A DNA stretch of 64,000 nt from Devosia neptuniae (GTDB lineage: Bacteria > Pseudomonadota > Alphaproteobacteria > Rhizobiales > Devosiaceae). The notes beneath the pieces are model-generated. The model saw nothing but the letters and a program-made list of their open reading frames with translations. It made no database searches and was not told where the DNA came from. Positions 62,328 to 64,000 of the stretch are shown here, piece after piece; the stretch's first letter is position 1; the number at the start of each line of letters is the position of its first letter. Both the position numbers and the translations under genes were made by a program. Location of the stretch: the NCBI RefSeq assembly GCF_025452235.1, contig NZ_CP104964.1, positions 62,001 through 126,000 on the forward strand, in the 5' to 3' direction.

Positions 62328-62533
62328 GCCGCGAGGGGCTCCCCACCGGTGAGGGCACTGCCGGAAAGAACGATGTCGCCGACCCCCATCCGTCGACCGA
62401 AGAGGACTACGACAAGATCCCGCGTCCCGGTGGCACCAACCTCCCGAAGGGATCAGATATTGGGCGCAACTCCTACGCCCATGACGGCAAGGCGCCACCG
62501 CGTCCGAAGAACGAGGGTCCCAAGTCCAAATGA
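62324..62533 (+). CDS. Small disordered hypothetical protein (69 aa)
   Basis: Hydrophilic and rich in Gly, Pro, Asp and Lys (TAGKNDVADPHPSTEEDYDK, RPGGTNLPKGSD), with no predicted fold. Starts on the ATGA overlapping the DUF3606 stop and ends in an ATGA overlapping the next gene. Family not recognised; it could be a hydrophilin-like protectant, which is inference from composition only. Confidence 0.65.
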   Translation: MSREGLPTGEGTAGKNDVADPHPSTEEDYDKIPRPGGTNLPKGSDIGRNSYAHDGKAPPRPKNEGPKSK

Positions 62534-62736
62534 CTTCCGTGGAGCTGGACGAAGACCTGCTCGACGGAGTGGAGCGGTTCATAGCCGATCGGAACGAGCC
62601 GCCGCGGGGGAAGATGACTTACGAGGACGCCGTCAACGTCATCGTCAGGGACTGGCTCATGGGCCAAGGCTATGTGCCGTTGCCGGATGATGACGACTCA
62701 ATCACCTCGGCCCTGGACGCCGCTAAGGTTCCCTAG
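62530..62736 (+). CDS. Small ribbon-helix-helix-like protein (68 aa)
   Basis: TSVELDEDLLDGVERFIADR then MTYEDAVNVIVRDWLMGQG has the strand-helix-helix pattern of ribbon-helix-helix DNA-binding proteins and ends in an acidic tail (PDDDDSITSALDAA). Third member of the coupled operon. It could regulate the operon, but no operator was identified. Confidence 0.6.
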   Translation: MTSVELDEDLLDGVERFIADRNEPPRGKMTYEDAVNVIVRDWLMGQGYVPLPDDDDSITSALDAAKVP

Positions 62737-62959
62737 GATAGCGCCGATCATTATGGGGGCCGTTCCGCAACAGCGCACCTAGACCGTCTGACTGATATCG
62801 GAGGCCACAGGCACGCCGTCATCCGGTAGGCCGTCCCGGCAACGCCTGTGGCAAGACCGAGAGGAGCTACGAGGCGCTGCTGGAGCGGTCGACCTGGATT
62901 TAGTCACGCTCAAATTCAGCACTGGATCCTTTCCCGGCGTTTGAGCATCACACTCGATT

Positions 62960-63190
62960 GAGCCTAGTCGCGATCCGCGACCGGGCAGCATCGGCAGGTT
63001 CGTCCGCATTCGCTGACTTACTCACCCACAGACCACGCGCGAATGGTGTTCCGACATACGTGCTAACGTGCTCGCCCGCGTGAACGATAAAGGGGATGTT
63101 GGACGCGATCAGGCGCTCGACGACACTCACGCAGGGCGGTCCTTATCCACTATGGCGACATCGGGCCGGCGCATGTTGAGCCAATTGTCC
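62960..63190 (-). pseudogene. Response regulator receiver fragment, frameshifted
   Basis: One frame gives LNMRRPDVAIVDKDRP, with the phospho-acceptor Asp, and the next gives VSVVERLIASNIPFIVHAGE and FARGLWVSKSANADE, the second half of a receiver domain. The frame changes near 63130. The N-terminal third is absent. The 220 bases to its left hold no gene. Confidence 0.55.
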
Positions 63191-63342
63191 GCGCCCCGAC
63201 AGCTCATCACCGTGGTCCGCGCCGCCATCGAGCTGATCACTCTGGCTTCCCAGACGCTTGGCCAAGCCCTTTTTCCTCATAAATTGAAGCAACAAACTGC
63301 ATCGACAGACAATTGCACCTGCTAAACCGTGTGGAGGTCGAG

Positions 63343-63564
63343 ATGCGACAAGCTGAATACCTGGTGGTGCAACGTTCGGAGCAATGGTGGGTAATGCTCG
63401 ACGGTACCCGCTTCGGGCCATACCTGGGCCGCCAGATTGCCATCGACCGAGCGGTGTCTCTTGCAAAGGTTGACTCTAAGGCCGGCACAACAGCGCGAGT
63501 CTCCGTCGATGACGGGGAAGGCATAGAGGTAGTCCATCAATCTACCCCCGAGGATCAACTCTAA
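63343..63564 (+). CDS. DUF2188-like small protein (73 aa)
   Basis: Begins MRQAEYLVVQRSEQWWVMLD and contains FGPYLGRQIAIDRAVSLAKV, a small beta-beta-alpha module of the type annotated DUF2188 (signal for stress-associated small proteins). GGAGG lies about 8 bases before the ATG at 63343; an upstream in-frame start at 63313 lacks this. Function unknown. Confidence 0.65.
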   Translation: MRQAEYLVVQRSEQWWVMLDGTRFGPYLGRQIAIDRAVSLAKVDSKAGTTARVSVDDGEGIEVVHQSTPEDQL

Positions 63565-63617
63565 GGGCGTTCAAGGAATCGTCCTATCCTCTGCCGACAC
63601 ATTGCATGATCCTCCGA

Positions 63618-63845
63618 CTATCCCTGTCGGCCTGCCGCCTTGGAATAGAGCCGGACCATCGACACGGGTTGACCGGGATGCTGGAAGTAAACCCGGGCGC
63701 GGAGGTCGCGCTTTGATCCGCTCCGCACGACTTCAACCCCGAGGGCTTCCAATACGGCGCGTTCGGGGCTGCTGGCTTGCACGACGAGTTCCCGCGGGTC
63801 GATCGCAGAAGTCGCAAGGTCGATTATTCGATACTGAATGGGCAT
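63618..63845 (-). CDS. Small hypothetical protein (75 aa)
   Basis: Begins MPIQYRIIDLATSAIDPREL with an alternating strand, a helix (SSPERAVLEALGVEVVRSGS) and a basic strand (KRDLRARVYF). No membrane segment; family not recognised. An exact EcfG promoter match lies about 100 bases upstream on the same strand. Confidence 0.6.
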   Translation of the reverse strand: MPIQYRIIDLATSAIDPRELVVQASSPERAVLEALGVEVVRSGSKRDLRARVYFQHPGQPVSMVRLYSKAAGRQG

Positions 63846-63946
63846 AGTGACGGGAACCGATGCGTAAAAGGTCGGGCCCAGCGCCGCGGGGGCCCGATTG
63901 AACGGTCAAGATCACCATGCATGAGACAGGGATCGTGACTTAACCC

Positions 63947-63971
63947 AACGCAGGCCGCTTGGTTTCGTTCC
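63947..63971 (-). promoter_or_regulatory. Sigma-EcfG promoter
   Basis: On the minus strand GGAAC (63971-63967), a 16-base spacer and CGTT (63950-63947), an exact match to the consensus, reading towards the 75-aa gene at 63618-63845. Confidence 0.65.
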
Positions 63972-64000
63972 CTTGCCGTTTTCCCCTTCAGACCCTGATC

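Overview
The window is GC-rich alphaproteobacterial DNA, most likely from a Hyphomicrobiales (Rhizobiales) bacterium of Devosia-like type. This is inferred from HWE/HisKA_2-type histidine kinases, promoters matching the general-stress sigma factor EcfG (GGAAC-N16-CGTT), a RirA-type TGA-N9-TCA iron box, an anti-Shine-Dalgarno small RNA of the kind known in rhizobia, an IalB-like protein, and Rhizobiales families such as DUF2335, DUF3606 and DUF1622. No rRNA, tRNA, CRISPR array or intact integrase was seen.

Layout. 0.3-3.4 kb: two small proteins and an EcfG-driven AI-2E-type permease, then a broken IS110 remnant. 3.7-10.5 kb: a sensor kinase and response regulator operon, a cold-shock gene, and the first copy (7079-10208) of a long direct repeat carrying a truncated HWE kinase, a 108-aa protein, a response regulator, a secreted small protein and an L,D-transpeptidase. 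10.5-14.1 kb: degraded genes, an MNT-HEPN protein and a Phd/PemK-like toxin-antitoxin pair. 14.4-17.6 kb: a polyprenyl-phosphate sugar operon (HAD-UbiA fusion, GtrA, membrane glycosyltransferase). 17.6-24.9 kb: aldo/keto reductase, several gene fragments, and a six-repeat putative-Ig autotransporter divergent from a winged-helix regulator. 25-27 kb: hipBA behind an array of operators spaced exactly 27 bp apart. 27-35 kb: small genes, a frameshifted MFS transporter, AlkB, a haloacetate dehalogenase-like hydrolase. 35-43 kb: an AraC regulator divergent from a five-gene sugar import and catabolism operon. 43.5-49.9 kb: frameshifted TonB receptor with an iron box, frameshifted IalB-like gene, the anti-SD sRNA, a broken LysR gene, TetR, a truncated SDR, and a TacA/TacT-type toxin-antitoxin pair. 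50.4-54 kb: a duplicated DUF1428 protein and the second, internally deleted repeat copy (51861-53989). 54-64 kb: a secreted hydrolase, a LysR, two sensor kinases, a manganese catalase, a membrane-anchored hydrolase and a cluster of tiny stress-type genes, several of them behind EcfG promoters.

How it works together. Two themes dominate. The first is a general-stress/sensory set: kinases, catalase and tiny proteins sharing EcfG promoters. The second is a patchwork of accessory segments with at least a dozen truncated or frameshifted genes. These segments are separated at several points by copies of a short CGCATAATATGCGGTC-like motif and flanked overall by the 44.8-kb-spaced direct repeat. The repeat pair could recombine to delete or amplify everything between. 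So many frameshifts could also partly reflect sequencing error, and this should be checked before the pseudogene calls are relied on.
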